A stretch of DNA of 64,000 nucleotides from G963668655 sp963668655 (GCA_963668655.2 CAXXPQ010000001.1:496001-560000); one strand, 5' to 3'. Positions 1-9,584 are shown, counted from the first letter of the stretch. Made by a program: numbers and translations. Notes: a model not told the origin generated them from the sequence alone.

Positions 1-270
1 GGGATGAATGTACTGCATCCGTGCGAAAATGTCAATTTTCGTTCAAACGGAAGGCGGACGGAGAAACGGGCGGGAGCGTTTCGCTGCCGATTGGGTCGCT
101 ATTCCACGGGTTACCGGTTGCTTTTCGCGATGGCTCAACCGCTCATGGCGAGTGGTTTCGCGAAGCGAAATGGGTTCGATCCACGGGCGGCCTGTCCCCC
201 GATAAACCGCCCTGCGGGCGGCACTCGGGATGAGCGCCTTTTCATCGCGGACTTCAAATAAGAACCCGGC
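1..270. other. Left-edge intergenic DNA, no gene supported
   Basis: Short open frames here lack a convincing ribosome-binding site or recognisable protein. Two small inverted repeats are visible: TTTCGC-GAA-GCGAAA at 156-170 and CCGCCC-TGC-GGGCGG at 207-221. The second lies about 50 bases past the minus-strand gene ending at 271 and may help end its transcript. Confidence 0.5.
207..221 (-). terminator. Possible hairpin terminator
   Basis: A six-base-pair GC stem with a three-base loop. Read on the minus strand it is followed by TTTATC, only a weak T tract. It sits downstream of the gene ending at 271. It could equally be a short genomic repeat. Confidence 0.3.
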
Positions 271-558
271 TTACTCCTCTTTCTTCGAGGATTTGGAGGC
301 GTATTTTCCCCAGTGGGTGAAGCTGCTCGCCGGGGGACAGACCTTCACGGGGACGTTGTAGAAGGTGCGCCCGTCCACGGAAATGGTCTTGCGCTCGATG
401 CGGTAGGGGTCCGCCCGCTTGATGGGCTTTTCGAACAGGAAGGTCTTCTGGCGGCCCCTGCGGCCCCGGATCCAGAAACCGGCCACGCGCCCGCAACCGT
501 CCTCCACCACGCCGCGCTCCTTGAGGATCAGATCCTCGTTTTCGTTCTCTTTTTTCAT
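271..558 (-). CDS. Small conserved-looking basic protein, unknown function
   Basis: Encodes about 95 residues, rich in Lys, Arg and Glu, with no signal peptide or membrane segment. The frame opens further upstream, but ATG at 558 overlaps the stop of the PfpI-family gene as ATGA, so translational coupling favours that start. The protein begins with a charged MKKENENED stretch and ends in a Lys/Ser/Glu tail. The middle has alternating hydrophobic and basic residues (VAGFWIRGRRGR, KTISVDGRTFYNVPVKV), suggesting a small beta-rich domain. I do not recognise the family. Its position makes it likely co-transcribed with the upstream DJ-1/PfpI gene. Confidence 0.6.
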   Translation of the reverse strand: MKKENENEDLILKERGVVEDGCGRVAGFWIRGRRGRQKTFLFEKPIKRADPYRIERKTISVDGRTFYNVPVKVCPPASSFTHWGKYASKSSKKEE

Positions 559-1067
559 GGCCTGTCCTCCAGCCAATGCAGAATGGCCTTCATGAAAGCG
601 GGAAGATCGTCCGGGTGGCGGCTGCTGATGAGGTTTCCGTCCGTCACCACGGACTCGTCCACCCAGGCGGCCCCGGCGTTCTCCAGATCGTCACGGATGG
701 CGTAAAACCCCGTCATTTTACGGCCTTGAAGGATTCTGGCGCTGGCGAGAACCCAACCTCCGTGGCAGATCACCGCCACCAGTTTTCCTTGCCTGTCGGT
801 CTCGGCCACAAGTTTCGCGGCGTAGGGCTCCCGGCGCATGAAATCCGGCGCCCAACCGCCCGGAACGAGCACGCCGTCGAAGTCCTCGGCGCTCGCCTCG
901 CGGATGTCGGCGGTGCAGCGGATGGGATAGCCGTATTTCCCGGTCAGTTCCTCCCGGGGACCGGCCAGGACGGCCTCGTGCCCGGCTTCCAGCAGTCTAT
1001 AGTAAGGATACAGAACCTCCAGATCCTGGAAATCCTGGTCGCAGAGTATACAGATCCTTCGCCCCAT
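555..1067 (-). CDS. DJ-1/PfpI family protein
   Basis: Encodes 170 residues, normal for single-domain members of the DJ-1/PfpI superfamily (cysteine-dependent deglycases, glyoxalases or peptidases). The nucleophile elbow is visible as VICHGGW near residue 98, with Cys followed by His as in PfpI/YhbO. The N-terminus MGRRICILCDQDFQDLE carries the usual beta strand and the acidic residue that assists the Cys. GVLVPGGWAPD is the conserved glycine-rich strand-turn. ATG at 1067 is preceded by GGAGGGG. The actual substrate cannot be told from sequence; stress-related protein repair is the common theme. It lies 51 bases after the large Cys-rich lipoprotein gene on the same strand and overlaps the next gene by ATGA. 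Confidence 0.9.
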   Translation of the reverse strand: MGRRICILCDQDFQDLEVLYPYYRLLEAGHEAVLAGPREELTGKYGYPIRCTADIREASAEDFDGVLVPGGWAPDFMRREPYAAKLVAETDRQGKLVAVICHGGWVLASARILQGRKMTGFYAIRDDLENAGAAWVDESVVTDGNLISSRHPDDLPAFMKAILHWLEDRP

Positions 1068-1118
1068 GGCGCCACCCCTCCCGCTCGGTATCGTTTCGGC
1101 GTCCGACTCAGCTTCAGT

Positions 1119-3911
1119 TTACCTGGCCGCGTTGGTGATTGTCAAGGTGTACGATCCCCATTCGTCGCTGTCCACGCCGTCCACCACCACGTACCATACC
1201 GAGGGAGGCGAATCGGTGAAATTGAAGGTGACGGACTCGTCGGTGGAATAATAGCTGTCGTCGCCCAGGCAGAGCGAGGGCGAATTGCTGCATGGCCCGC
1301 GCACGGTGATGACGGCGTCGAAATTGCTGTCCACGGTGAAGGTCAGCGGAGTGCTGTTTCCCGCACGGAATTCGAAGACCTGCTCGGGACCGCTCGCCGT
1401 GCTCAAGGATCCGCCGTCCACCGCCGAACAGCCGGTCAGACCCAGGAGATTGTCCATGGGGCCGGTGTTGCCGTTGTAGGTGAAGGGGATCGAGGGCACC
1501 GGGATGGGCGCCTGGCAGGTTCCGGCCGTCTGCCCGCAGTCCGCCGCGTCCCATCCGCAGGTTCCGTCGCAGTTGCAGGCGCTGTTTCCGGACTGGTTGC
1601 AGCTGTTGGCCGGGGTACAGCAGGTGTCCGTTCCCGTATAACCCGAACAGAAGGTGTTTTCCCCGGAACAGTAGCAGACGTCGTGACCGGCGCTCGAACT
1701 GGCGGCGCATTGGGTGGTTTCCAGGTATCCGGCGTCCCGGCAGACCGCCAGGCAGGATTCCACGTGCTTCTGGCCGTTTTCACAGACGCACAGGTCCGAG
1801 CCCACGCAGGTCAGGTCGTAGGTGGATTCGTCGCAGGCGCCGCTGCATTCGGAGGGCGCGTCGCCGTCGGTGGCTTCGTCTCCGTCCGTTTCATCGCCGT
1901 CGGTTTCATCGCCGTCGGTGCTCTCGTCGCCGTCCGTGATTCCGCAGTCTACGTTGTCCCAGGCGCAGGCCATGGCGCAGTCGCAGGCGCCGTTGCCGTC
2001 CCATCCGCAGGGGTTGGACGGCTTGCAGCAGGAACTGTATCCGGTGTATCCCTCACAGAGTTCCTCGTTGCAGTCCGAATCCTCCCAGGCGCAGCCCTCG
2101 CAGGTGCAGACGCCGTTGTTGCCCCAGTCGCAGGGGTCGCCCATCTCGCAGCAATGCTCGCCCTCGTGGCCGGGGCAGTAGTTCGGCCCGGCGCAGTCGG
2201 CCGTGTCCCAGGAGCAGCCGTCGCAGTCGCAGACGCTGTTGTCCTGCTTGCCGCAGGGATTGCTTTCCTGGCAGCAGTAGACGCCTTCATTGCCCGTGCA
2301 GTATTCCGGCGTGGCGCAGTCGGCCGTATCCCAGTCGCAGCCCGCGCACTCGCAGGTGCTGTTGTCGGCCTGGTTGCAGGGATCGCCTGGCATGCAGCAG
2401 GTCTCGCCGTCGTGGCCGGGGCAGTATTCCGGTCCCGTATCGCCGTCCTCCTCGAAACAGCTGCCGCTCGTGGGGACGCAATAGCCCATCAACATGTCGT
2501 CGCACTCGAAACCAATGGGACAGGACGTGAACATGTCACAGGACGTGGCGCAGCCGCCGCCGATGCAATCCACGGACAATCCGGTGCCGCAATCATAGTA
2601 GATTGTACAGGGCGAACACAGGATATAAACGCATCGATTGCTCAAGAAATCGCAGATATGACCCGACGGGCAGTCGGAATCCCAGGTGCAGGTGGTTCCG
2701 CCGGAGCAATCCACGCTGTCCCAGGAGCAGACGCCGTCGCAGTCGCAGACGCCGTTGTTGCTCTTGTTGCAGGGGTTGTCGGTGGCGCAGCAGGCGTCGC
2801 TTCCGGTGTAGCCGTAGCAGAAGTTCGTGGAGGAGTCGCCGTCGGGCGTTTCGTCGCCGTCGGCCATGCCGCCGTCGCAGATGTTGCTGATGGGGAAACA
2901 CTGTTTGACTTCCGGCGTGATGCGCTTGCAGTAGGTTCCGGTTACGGCGCAGCTCTGGTCGTGGGCGCAGTCGGTGCCGCAGAAGGTGTTTCCGGAGCCG
3001 TCGGGAATGCACTTGTCGAAGGTGCCGCCGCATTCCGCGTCGGTGGAGCAGGCTTCACAGAGCCCCTTGCCCCCGGCCACGTCGCCGTCCGGTTCCACGC
3101 AATAGCCGGAATCCGGCAGGCATTGGGTGGTGATGACGGTCCCGGTGCCGCTGTAGATGTCCCGGCAACGGAAGCCCTCGGGGCAGGGCGCGTTCTCGTC
3201 GCAGAAGCGGGCGCAGTAGGTTTCTCCCGTCAGATCCTCCATGCACCAGTCCTGCATGTTGGCGTTGCAGTCCGTGTCGTTGCCGCAGGGCTCGCAAAGA
3301 TTTCCCATGGGAATTTCCACATCCCCGTCCGTGTCGCCGTCGGGTGCATTGTCCGTTTCGGTGGTGTCGCCGTCGGGTGTATCGTCCGTTTCGGTGGTGT
3401 CGCCGTCCGGATTCCAGGGTTTGCAGGTGGAGGTGGAGAAATCGCAATAGGAGCCGTCGGGGCAGTCGGTCGTGCTGGTGCAGTGGATGCTTTCGTCTCC
3501 GTCGGTTTCCGGAAGATCCTGGTCGCCGGGAATGTTGTTGACGCATTGCCCCGTTACGGTATTGCAGATCTGGCCGATTTCGCAATCCATGCTGGTCCGG
3601 CAGCCGTTCGGATTGGACGAGGGATAGCAATATCCGTTCAGGCAGTCGAATCCCGGCGCGCAGTCATCGACGGTGGCGCAGGTGCTCGTGGGGGAACAGT
3701 AGCCGTTGCGGCAGTACATCCCGATTTCGCATTCGCTGTCCAGCGTGCAACTCTGGGCCGTCCGGCAGGTTCCGTCCAGGCAAATTTCCCCCGTATCGCA
3801 TTCCACGGAGGAGGTGCAGGGGGTGGAGCCGGTATCTTCCGCCGCGCAGGCCGCAAGCAGAAAAACCAGGGCAAGCATCACGATTCGACCGGTTAAAGCA
3901 AGTCTCTGCAT
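1119..3911 (-). CDS. Large Cys-rich lipoprotein with LNR-like repeats
   Basis: Encodes 930 residues. The N-terminal hydrophobic segment ends in a lipobox (LLAAC, Cys 22), so it should be a lipid-anchored surface or outer-membrane protein. After that come EB/Dickkopf-like cysteine modules (C-x-S/D-x-x-C-x-x-G-x-x-C-x-x-G-x-C) near residues 30-150, acidic linkers of the PDGDTTETD type, and more Cys modules. Six roughly 40-residue repeats follow, each with a CC pair, a PC(N/G) step and an ending such as WDTADC, resembling Lin-12/Notch repeats. The last 130 residues are Cys-poor and look like a pre-peptidase C-terminal/PPC beta domain. ATG at 3911 is preceded by AAAGAGGT. Function is unknown; calcium-dependent adhesion or surface recognition is an inference. 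Confidence 0.85.
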   Translation of the reverse strand: MQRLALTGRIVMLALVFLLAACAAEDTGSTPCTSSVECDTGEICLDGTCRTAQSCTLDSECEIGMYCRNGYCSPTSTCATVDDCAPGFDCLNGYCYPSSNPNGCRTSMDCEIGQICNTVTGQCVNNIPGDQDLPETDGDESIHCTSTTDCPDGSYCDFSTSTCKPWNPDGDTTETDDTPDGDTTETDNAPDGDTDGDVEIPMGNLCEPCGNDTDCNANMQDWCMEDLTGETYCARFCDENAPCPEGFRCRDIYSGTGTVITTQCLPDSGYCVEPDGDVAGGKGLCEACSTDAECGGTFDKCIPDGSGNTFCGTDCAHDQSCAVTGTYCKRITPEVKQCFPISNICDGGMADGDETPDGDSSTNFCYGYTGSDACCATDNPCNKSNNGVCDCDGVCSWDSVDCSGGTTCTWDSDCPSGHICDFLSNRCVYILCSPCTIYYDCGTGLSVDCIGGGCATSCDMFTSCPIGFECDDMLMGYCVPTSGSCFEEDGDTGPEYCPGHDGETCCMPGDPCNQADNSTCECAGCDWDTADCATPEYCTGNEGVYCCQESNPCGKQDNSVCDCDGCSWDTADCAGPNYCPGHEGEHCCEMGDPCDWGNNGVCTCEGCAWEDSDCNEELCEGYTGYSSCCKPSNPCGWDGNGACDCAMACAWDNVDCGITDGDESTDGDETDGDETDGDEATDGDAPSECSGACDESTYDLTCVGSDLCVCENGQKHVESCLAVCRDAGYLETTQCAASSSAGHDVCYCSGENTFCSGYTGTDTCCTPANSCNQSGNSACNCDGTCGWDAADCGQTAGTCQAPIPVPSIPFTYNGNTGPMDNLLGLTGCSAVDGGSLSTASGPEQVFEFRAGNSTPLTFTVDSNFDAVITVRGPCSNSPSLCLGDDSYYSTDESVTFNFTDSPPSVWYVVVDGVDSDEWGSYTLTITNAAR

Positions 3912-3993
3912 TTCGATACCTCTTTATCGATGGTTCTGAAGCCGGAAGGCGAATCCGGGCGTTTCCTTTGCGATTGAACACGCGTTACACCAC

Positions 3994-4027
3994 ATAATAT
4001 GCTAGCAATTCAGACGCAGTGTGTCAA
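3994..4027 (-). promoter_or_regulatory. Predicted sigma-70 promoter for the Cys-rich lipoprotein
   Basis: On the minus strand TTGACA (4027-4022) is followed 17 bases later by TAGCAT (4004-3999), with TATTAT immediately after. The expected transcript start is about 80 bases before the ATG at 3911. The same TTGACA-17-TAGCAT pair recurs upstream of acetoacetyl-CoA synthetase. Confidence 0.5.
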
Positions 4028-4087
4028 ATTAATGTCCGACAATGAATTTAAATCTTTCTCCTTTCGGCGAAACCCCGGGTTTGGCGC

Positions 4088-5353
4088 TCAGGAGAGAAAG
4101 ACGGGTTCGAAGGGGGATTCGTAGGCGATGCGGCCTTTTTTCAGCACTTTCCAGGTGTGATTTCGGCCGAAGTGGTAGACGAAATATTCCGGGCGCGGAA
4201 TGTCCAGAAGCAGGATATCCGCTTGATATCCTTGACGAAGTTGCCCCAGGCGGTCGCCAAGCAGCAGCGATTCGGCCGCGTGGCGCGTGACGGCCAGAAG
4301 CGCTTCCGCGAAGGTCATTTTCATCTGGGTGCAGGCGGTGTTGACGGTCAGCGGCAGGTTGCAGCCCACACTGCTGCCCGGATTGAAGTCGCTGGCCAGG
4401 GCCACGCGCACGCCCTTTTCCAGAAACGCCCGGGCCGGGGCGTAGTGGCCGTGGCCCAGGTAGTACGAGGTGCTTGGAAGCAGGCAGGCGATCACGTCGG
4501 ACTGCTCCATGGCCGCGATGGCGTTTTTCCCCACGGCGGTCAGATGATCCGCCGCCACCGCGCCGATCTCGCAGGCCAGAAGCGCCCCGCCGGACTCCAC
4601 GAATTCGTCCGCGTGGAAGCGCGGCGTAAGTCCCCGGTCCATGGCGGCGTTCAGGATGCGGCTGGTCTGACCGATGGTGAAGACTCCCTGTTCGCAGAAA
4701 ACGTCGCAGAAGCGGGCGATGCCCTGCGCCTCCACCGCCGGGAGCATCTCCTCGATCACTAGGTTCACGTAGGCCTCGCGCCGCTCGCGGTATTCCGGGG
4801 GAAACTCGTGCGCGCCCAGGAAGGTGGGCACGACATCCATAGCGTGCTCCCGGTCCAGCCGCCCGATGACGGAGAGCATCTTCAACTCGGTTTGCGTGTC
4901 CAGGCCGTAGCCGCTCTTGGCCTCCACCGTGGTGACGCCCTGCCGCAGCATTTCGTCCAGCCAGCGGCGGGAGCGTCCGAAAAGCTCGTCTTCCGTGGCC
5001 AGGCGGGTGTCCCGCACGGTGCGGTTGATGCCGCCGCCCTCGGCGGCGATCCGCATGTACGGGACACCGGAAAGCCTCCGGGCGTATTCATCCTCCCGGC
5101 TGCCGCCGAAAACGGGGTGGGTGTGACCGTCGATCAGCCCGGGAAAGGCCACGGCGTTTCGTGCGGAAAACGTTTCCGCGGCCTGCGCGTCCCGGGGCAG
5201 GTCGGAGGCGGGACCGACGTACGCCAGCCGCCCGTCTTTCACGCCGATCACGCCGTTTTCCACCCGGCCCAGGGGATTTTCCGAAGAACTCCGTTCCGGA
5301 TCCGCCGTGACGATGACGGAAAGGTCCGTGACGAGGATGTCGTAGTCGGCCAT
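4088..5353 (-). CDS. hutI: Imidazolonepropionase
   Basis: Encodes 421 residues, normal for HutI, which hydrolyses 4-imidazolone-5-propanoate to N-formimino-L-glutamate in histidine degradation. It is an amidohydrolase-superfamily barrel. The metal-binding HTHPVFGG starts at His 77, later metal and substrate ligands appear in FHADEF and AADHLTAVG, and the catalytic Asp lies in ALASDFNPGSS. ATG at 5353 has GGAGG seven bases upstream. It follows hutU by 31 bases on the same strand, so the two form a hutUI unit. No hutH (histidine ammonia-lyase) or formiminoglutamate-processing gene lies in the window, so the pathway must be completed elsewhere. Confidence 0.96.
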   Translation of the reverse strand: MADYDILVTDLSVIVTADPERSSSENPLGRVENGVIGVKDGRLAYVGPASDLPRDAQAAETFSARNAVAFPGLIDGHTHPVFGGSREDEYARRLSGVPYMRIAAEGGGINRTVRDTRLATEDELFGRSRRWLDEMLRQGVTTVEAKSGYGLDTQTELKMLSVIGRLDREHAMDVVPTFLGAHEFPPEYRERREAYVNLVIEEMLPAVEAQGIARFCDVFCEQGVFTIGQTSRILNAAMDRGLTPRFHADEFVESGGALLACEIGAVAADHLTAVGKNAIAAMEQSDVIACLLPSTSYYLGHGHYAPARAFLEKGVRVALASDFNPGSSVGCNLPLTVNTACTQMKMTFAEALLAVTRHAAESLLLGDRLGQLRQGYQADILLLDIPRPEYFVYHFGRNHTWKVLKKGRIAYESPFEPVFLS

Positions 5354-5384
5354 GGCTGCGCCTCCGCTTGGCTCGCGCCCGTTC

Positions 5385-7043
5385 TTACCAGGTCTTGCCC
5401 GGAATTTTGACGCCGCGCTCCTTTGCCACGACTTCGGCCTTTTCGTAGCCTGCGTCGGCGTGGCGGATGACGCCCGTGGCGGGGTCGCTGGTGAGTACGC
5501 GTTGCAGCCTACGGGCGGCTTCTTCCGTGCCGTCGGCCACGATGACCACGCCCGCGTGCAGGGCGTAACCGATGCCCACGCCGCCGCCGTGATGGTAGCT
5601 CACCCAGGTGGCGCCGTTGACGGCGTTGGCTAAGCAGTTGAGGATCGGCCAATCGGCCACGGCGTCGGAGCCGTCCTTCATCGCTTCCGTCTCGCGGTTG
5701 GGCGAGGCCACGGAACCGGAATCCAGATGGTCGCGGCCGATGACGATGGGAGCTTTCACCCGGCCGGAAGCCACCAGATCGTTGAAGAGCTTTCCGGCTT
5801 TGGCGCGCTCTCCGTAGCCCAGCCAGCAGATGCGGCTTGGAAGTCCCTGGAAATGCACCTTTTTCCCCGCCATGGTCAGCCAGCGGGCCAAAGATTCGTT
5901 CTCCGGAAAGAGCTTCATCAACTCCCGATCCGTGGTGAAGATGTCCTCCGGGTCGCCGGAAAGCGCCACCCAGCGGAAGGGCCCCTTGCCCTCGCAGAAC
6001 AGCGGGCGGATGTAGGCCGGGACGAAACCCGGGAAATCGAAGGCGTTTTCCAGACCTTCCTCCAGGGCCACCTGGCGGATGTTGTTGCCGTAATCGAAGG
6101 TGGGCACGCCCGCCTTTTGCAGATCCAGCATGGCCTGGACGTGGCGCACGATGGACGCCTTCGCCCGGCGGACGTACGCGTCCGGGTCCGATTTTCGCAG
6201 GGACAGGGCGGCTTCGTAGTCCAGACCGCCGGGAATGTAGCCGTTCAGGGGATCGTGGGCGCTGGTCTGGTCGGTGAGCAGGTCCGGCATCCAGCCCCGC
6301 CGGGCGATTTCCGGAAAGATTTCGCTGGCGTTGCCCAATAGCCCGATGGAAAACGGCTCGCCGGCGGCTTTTTTTTCGTCCGCGACCTTAATGGCGTGGT
6401 CCAGGTCGTCGGTCCAGTCGTCCAGGTAGCGGTGCTCGATGCGCCGCAGGATGCGTTCCTTTTCAACTTCCACGCAGAGCGCCACGCCCTCGGCCATGGT
6501 GACCGAAAGCGGTTGCGCGCCGCCCATGCCGCCGAGCCCGGCGGTGAGCACCGTGCGACCCCTCAGACTGTCGGTTCCGAAGTGCTTGCGCGCCGCCTCC
6601 ACGAAGGTCTCGTAGGTGCCCTGAAGGATGCCCTGAGTGCCGATGTAGATCCAGCTTCCGGCCGTCATCTGGCCGAACATCATCAGGCCCTTTCTGTCCA
6701 GTTCGTGGAAATGCTCCCAGGTGGCCCAGTGGGGCACCAGGTTGGCGTTGGCGATGAGCACCCGGGGGGCGTCCGGGTGGGTGTCGATGACGCCCACGGG
6801 CTTTCCGGACTGGATCAAAAGCGTCTGGTCGTTCTCCAGTTTTTGCAGGCTTTCCAGGATCCGTTCCAGCGCTTCCGGGTTTCGGGCGGCCTTGCCGTAT
6901 CCGCCGTAGACGATGAGTTCCTCCGGCTTTTCGGCCACTTCCTTGTCCAGGTTGTTCTGGAGCATGCGGAAGGCCGCTTCCTGCAACCAGCCCTTGCAGT
7001 GCAGCTCGGCCCCCCGGGGGGCGCGGATCGCGCGAAGGTCCAT
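5385..7043 (-). CDS. hutU: Urocanate hydratase
   Basis: Encodes 552 residues, the standard size. HutU adds water to urocanate to give imidazolonepropionate, using tightly bound NAD+ as an electrophile. The NAD-binding segment is visible as TAGLGGMGGAQPL near residue 170, and the signature YHHGGGVGIGYALHAG lies near the C-terminus. The N-terminus (RAIRAPRGAEL, WLQEAAFRMLQNNLD) is typical. The start is well defined: AAGGAGGATCC directly precedes the ATG. It lies 24 bases after the upstream lipoprotein gene, so some read-through from that transcript is likely. The product feeds HutI next door. Confidence 0.97.
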   Translation of the reverse strand: MDLRAIRAPRGAELHCKGWLQEAAFRMLQNNLDKEVAEKPEELIVYGGYGKAARNPEALERILESLQKLENDQTLLIQSGKPVGVIDTHPDAPRVLIANANLVPHWATWEHFHELDRKGLMMFGQMTAGSWIYIGTQGILQGTYETFVEAARKHFGTDSLRGRTVLTAGLGGMGGAQPLSVTMAEGVALCVEVEKERILRRIEHRYLDDWTDDLDHAIKVADEKKAAGEPFSIGLLGNASEIFPEIARRGWMPDLLTDQTSAHDPLNGYIPGGLDYEAALSLRKSDPDAYVRRAKASIVRHVQAMLDLQKAGVPTFDYGNNIRQVALEEGLENAFDFPGFVPAYIRPLFCEGKGPFRWVALSGDPEDIFTTDRELMKLFPENESLARWLTMAGKKVHFQGLPSRICWLGYGERAKAGKLFNDLVASGRVKAPIVIGRDHLDSGSVASPNRETEAMKDGSDAVADWPILNCLANAVNGATWVSYHHGGGVGIGYALHAGVVIVADGTEEAARRLQRVLTSDPATGVIRHADAGYEKAEVVAKERGVKIPGKTW

Positions 7044-7067
7044 GGGATCCTCCTTATGGTTCAGGTT

Positions 7068-9584
7068 CTATAGAATCTGATTGATGATGAAGTCGGTCTT
7101 GAGGTCGATGACATAGATGCTTTCCGCCGAGGAATCGACGACGTACAGCCGAGGGAAGTCTTCATACAGGTTCAGTATCGCCGCGTCTTCCAGAACGTTT
7201 CCCACCCGGCGGTCGTAGACCTCGGTATCGTCCGCGGTTTCGTAGGACTCCTGGATCTCGTTGATGCCGCTGAAGGTTCGGAAGGAATAGATGAAGGATC
7301 CCTCACGCTTGGCCCGGATATCCGTGTTCTGCTCGTCCTGGCAGATGGCGAAGGAGACGTAATCGTTCTCGAAGCTGATCTGGTAGGGATCCGCGTCGTT
7401 CCATTTGTTGCGGCAGCGGATCCCCTTGACGGGTTCCTCGTCTTCGGAAAGCAGAAGATCCTTGGTGAAACGGTATTCGTTCGTTTCGTTGCCCTCCTCG
7501 TCCGTGCGTTCGATCAGGCAGACGTAATCCTCCCAGTCGTCCTCGGAAAACTTCAACTGCTCGAACTGCTCCGCGCCGCTGACCACGTCCCCCTGGCGGA
7601 AGTCCACGTTCACGGCCCGGCCCTGGTAGACGGGCGAGCCCAGCCGGTTTCCGAAGGTGTCCAGCCGGGTCATGTTGACCAGATAGTTTCCGTTGGCGCG
7701 GATCTGGTATTCCACGGCGGAATTGTAGCAGTTCTCCAGGAGGTATCCCGCCCGGTCGAATTCCAGGTAATCCGGAGTGACTTTGGTGATTTCCAGCCGC
7801 ACGACATCGGGTTTGACCAGCGTCGTGTTTCCCTCGTCGTCGGTCACCTCCCGAACGCAGCCCAGGGAATCCGGGGGCGGCGCCATGGTGCCGGTGCGGA
7901 TTTCCAGCCAGTCGCCGGAAAGCGGATAGGGGTTGTCCGGGTCGCTGGAGAGCGGGCGGGGCAGGATTTCCGGCAGGCTGGCGAAATCCAGGTTATCGTC
8001 GTAGAAGCGGTTCCGATCGAAATCGAAACGGCCGGAATAGGTCACGTCACTGCCTGGCACGACCCCGGCGTAGGACAGTTCCCACAGTCCGTTGGGCGTG
8101 CGTCCCTTGTCCACCCGGGCGTCGATGTCCGCGATGCACATGCCGTTGTCGGTTTCCAGCTCGTTCTCGGACAGAAGGCGCAGTTCGGCGGAGGTGTCCG
8201 GGTAGGTGTCGTACAATTCGTGCATGTCGCGATGTACGTCGATGACCTGGATGATGCCGTCCTGGCCGATGGAATAGGCGTAAAGCTCCTTCGGCTCGAA
8301 GGTTTCGGCGTTGTCCGATTCGGACTCGGATTCCGTCTCCATTCCATCCGCGTCGCCGTCGGCTTCCTGGAACAATACGGGCAAGCCGGAGGATCGGGAG
8401 GAGGTATCGGATTCTTCCATATTTCCGGCATCTTCCGCGTCTTCCGAGGACTCGGCATCGTTATCCGCGTCGCCATCCGGGATGAGGTCTCCGTCGGCGG
8501 CCGTTTCGGCGTCGGTTTCATCCGTGTCGCCGTCCGGTTCCTCGATCTCGAAGGTCTTGACCACATCCGCGAAGAGCACGGTCTGGGGCACGCTTTCCAG
8601 GGAGATGTCGTAATCGAACTGGGCCGAGGGCGGGGGAGAATTGCGATGGCTGGGCAGTTCCTCGTTGGTGTCCACGTAACGGTCGTATTGCAGGTCGTAG
8701 ACGGCTATGCGCGAACGATCCAGTTTCGTCAGGTACAGAAAGCGTCCGTCCGGCGAGACGGAACAGGAACGCTGGGGGCCGTTCACGAAGCGCGTCCGGG
8801 CCGGGTACTCCGGGTGTTCCAGGTCCACGATATGGAAATGATCGGCGTTCATGTCCGCCACGTACAGGGTTTTTCCGTTCGGGGCCGCGGCCATGCCCGC
8901 AGGCACGGGGTCCGGCGTGATGTCCGTCTTCAGCTGGGCGAAACCGACCTCCATCCAGCGTTCCCGTTCGTCGCTCACCCGTTTGACCACCCGGGCGAGC
9001 GCCCCCAGGTAAGGCAGCGTCACGTAGACATCTCCCTCGGGCGTGTCTTCGGAGGGAACCACGGCCAGGTGAGTGGGACGGCTGGAGAGGATCACTTTGT
9101 CCTGCAAGGTGCGGGCCGTCTCGGTGACGATCACCGATAGGGAGTTTTCTCCGCCGTTGGCCACGAAAATCCGGGAGTTGCCGTGATCCAGGGAGGCCGC
9201 CACGTCCACGGGAAAGCTTCCCACGGAAATGTGGCTGACCACGAAGGGGTTTCCCTTGATGTGGGAATTGACCACTTCTCCGGTGCAGAGGTCGATACGC
9301 GCCACGCTGTCGCCGCCGCTGTTGGCCACGAAGGCGAAAGCCCGCTGTTCCAGTCCCAGGCACTGTTCCCAGAGATCGGGCACTTCGGCGGCCAGTTCCC
9401 GATAGGCGGGCGTGGGCGTCCAGTCCACCACGGCGATGGCGATGGCCACGGGGCGATTCAGGGTGGAGACGTAGGGATCCTCCACGCCGCCGGTTCCGCA
9501 GCCGCCGATCCAGAAAAGCAGGAGCAGGGCGGAAAAAAGCCCCGCCGCCCGGCTAGTAGCGGTCTTCTTCGTACAGCTTGGCAC
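7068..9584 (-). CDS. Secreted beta-propeller-like lipoprotein with Asp-rich linker
   Basis: The longest frame starts at 9659, deep inside the upstream gene, and would place 25 non-signal-like residues in front. GTG at 9584 gives about 838 residues with a clean lipoprotein signal: a short basic start, LFSALLLLFW, then lipobox WIGGC. Residues 70-360 contain YVTN/surface-layer-like blades (AFVANSGGDSVARIDLCTG, RIFVANGGENSLSVI, KTLYVADMNADHFHIVD, RFLYLTKLDRSRIAVYDL). An acidic PDGDTDETDAE-type linker follows around 380-450, then a Cys-poor region of unknown fold. The last residues return to blade-like LYVVDSSAESIYVIDLK. Start overlap with the preceding lipoprotein gene (9553) suggests translational coupling. 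Likely an envelope scaffold; specific role unknown. Confidence 0.8.
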   Translation of the reverse strand: MPSCTKKTATSRAAGLFSALLLLFWIGGCGTGGVEDPYVSTLNRPVAIAIAVVDWTPTPAYRELAAEVPDLWEQCLGLEQRAFAFVANSGGDSVARIDLCTGEVVNSHIKGNPFVVSHISVGSFPVDVAASLDHGNSRIFVANGGENSLSVIVTETARTLQDKVILSSRPTHLAVVPSEDTPEGDVYVTLPYLGALARVVKRVSDERERWMEVGFAQLKTDITPDPVPAGMAAAPNGKTLYVADMNADHFHIVDLEHPEYPARTRFVNGPQRSCSVSPDGRFLYLTKLDRSRIAVYDLQYDRYVDTNEELPSHRNSPPPSAQFDYDISLESVPQTVLFADVVKTFEIEEPDGDTDETDAETAADGDLIPDGDADNDAESSEDAEDAGNMEESDTSSRSSGLPVLFQEADGDADGMETESESESDNAETFEPKELYAYSIGQDGIIQVIDVHRDMHELYDTYPDTSAELRLLSENELETDNGMCIADIDARVDKGRTPNGLWELSYAGVVPGSDVTYSGRFDFDRNRFYDDNLDFASLPEILPRPLSSDPDNPYPLSGDWLEIRTGTMAPPPDSLGCVREVTDDEGNTTLVKPDVVRLEITKVTPDYLEFDRAGYLLENCYNSAVEYQIRANGNYLVNMTRLDTFGNRLGSPVYQGRAVNVDFRQGDVVSGAEQFEQLKFSEDDWEDYVCLIERTDEEGNETNEYRFTKDLLLSEDEEPVKGIRCRNKWNDADPYQISFENDYVSFAICQDEQNTDIRAKREGSFIYSFRTFSGINEIQESYETADDTEVYDRRVGNVLEDAAILNLYEDFPRLYVVDSSAESIYVIDLKTDFIINQIL

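Noticed and set aside
576..3896. 1106-residue plus-strand open frame
   Set aside because: It is antisense to the Cys-rich lipoprotein. The Ala/Val/Gly-rich, low-complexity translation follows from the GC-rich Cys/Asp codons of the other strand; no binding site or family match.
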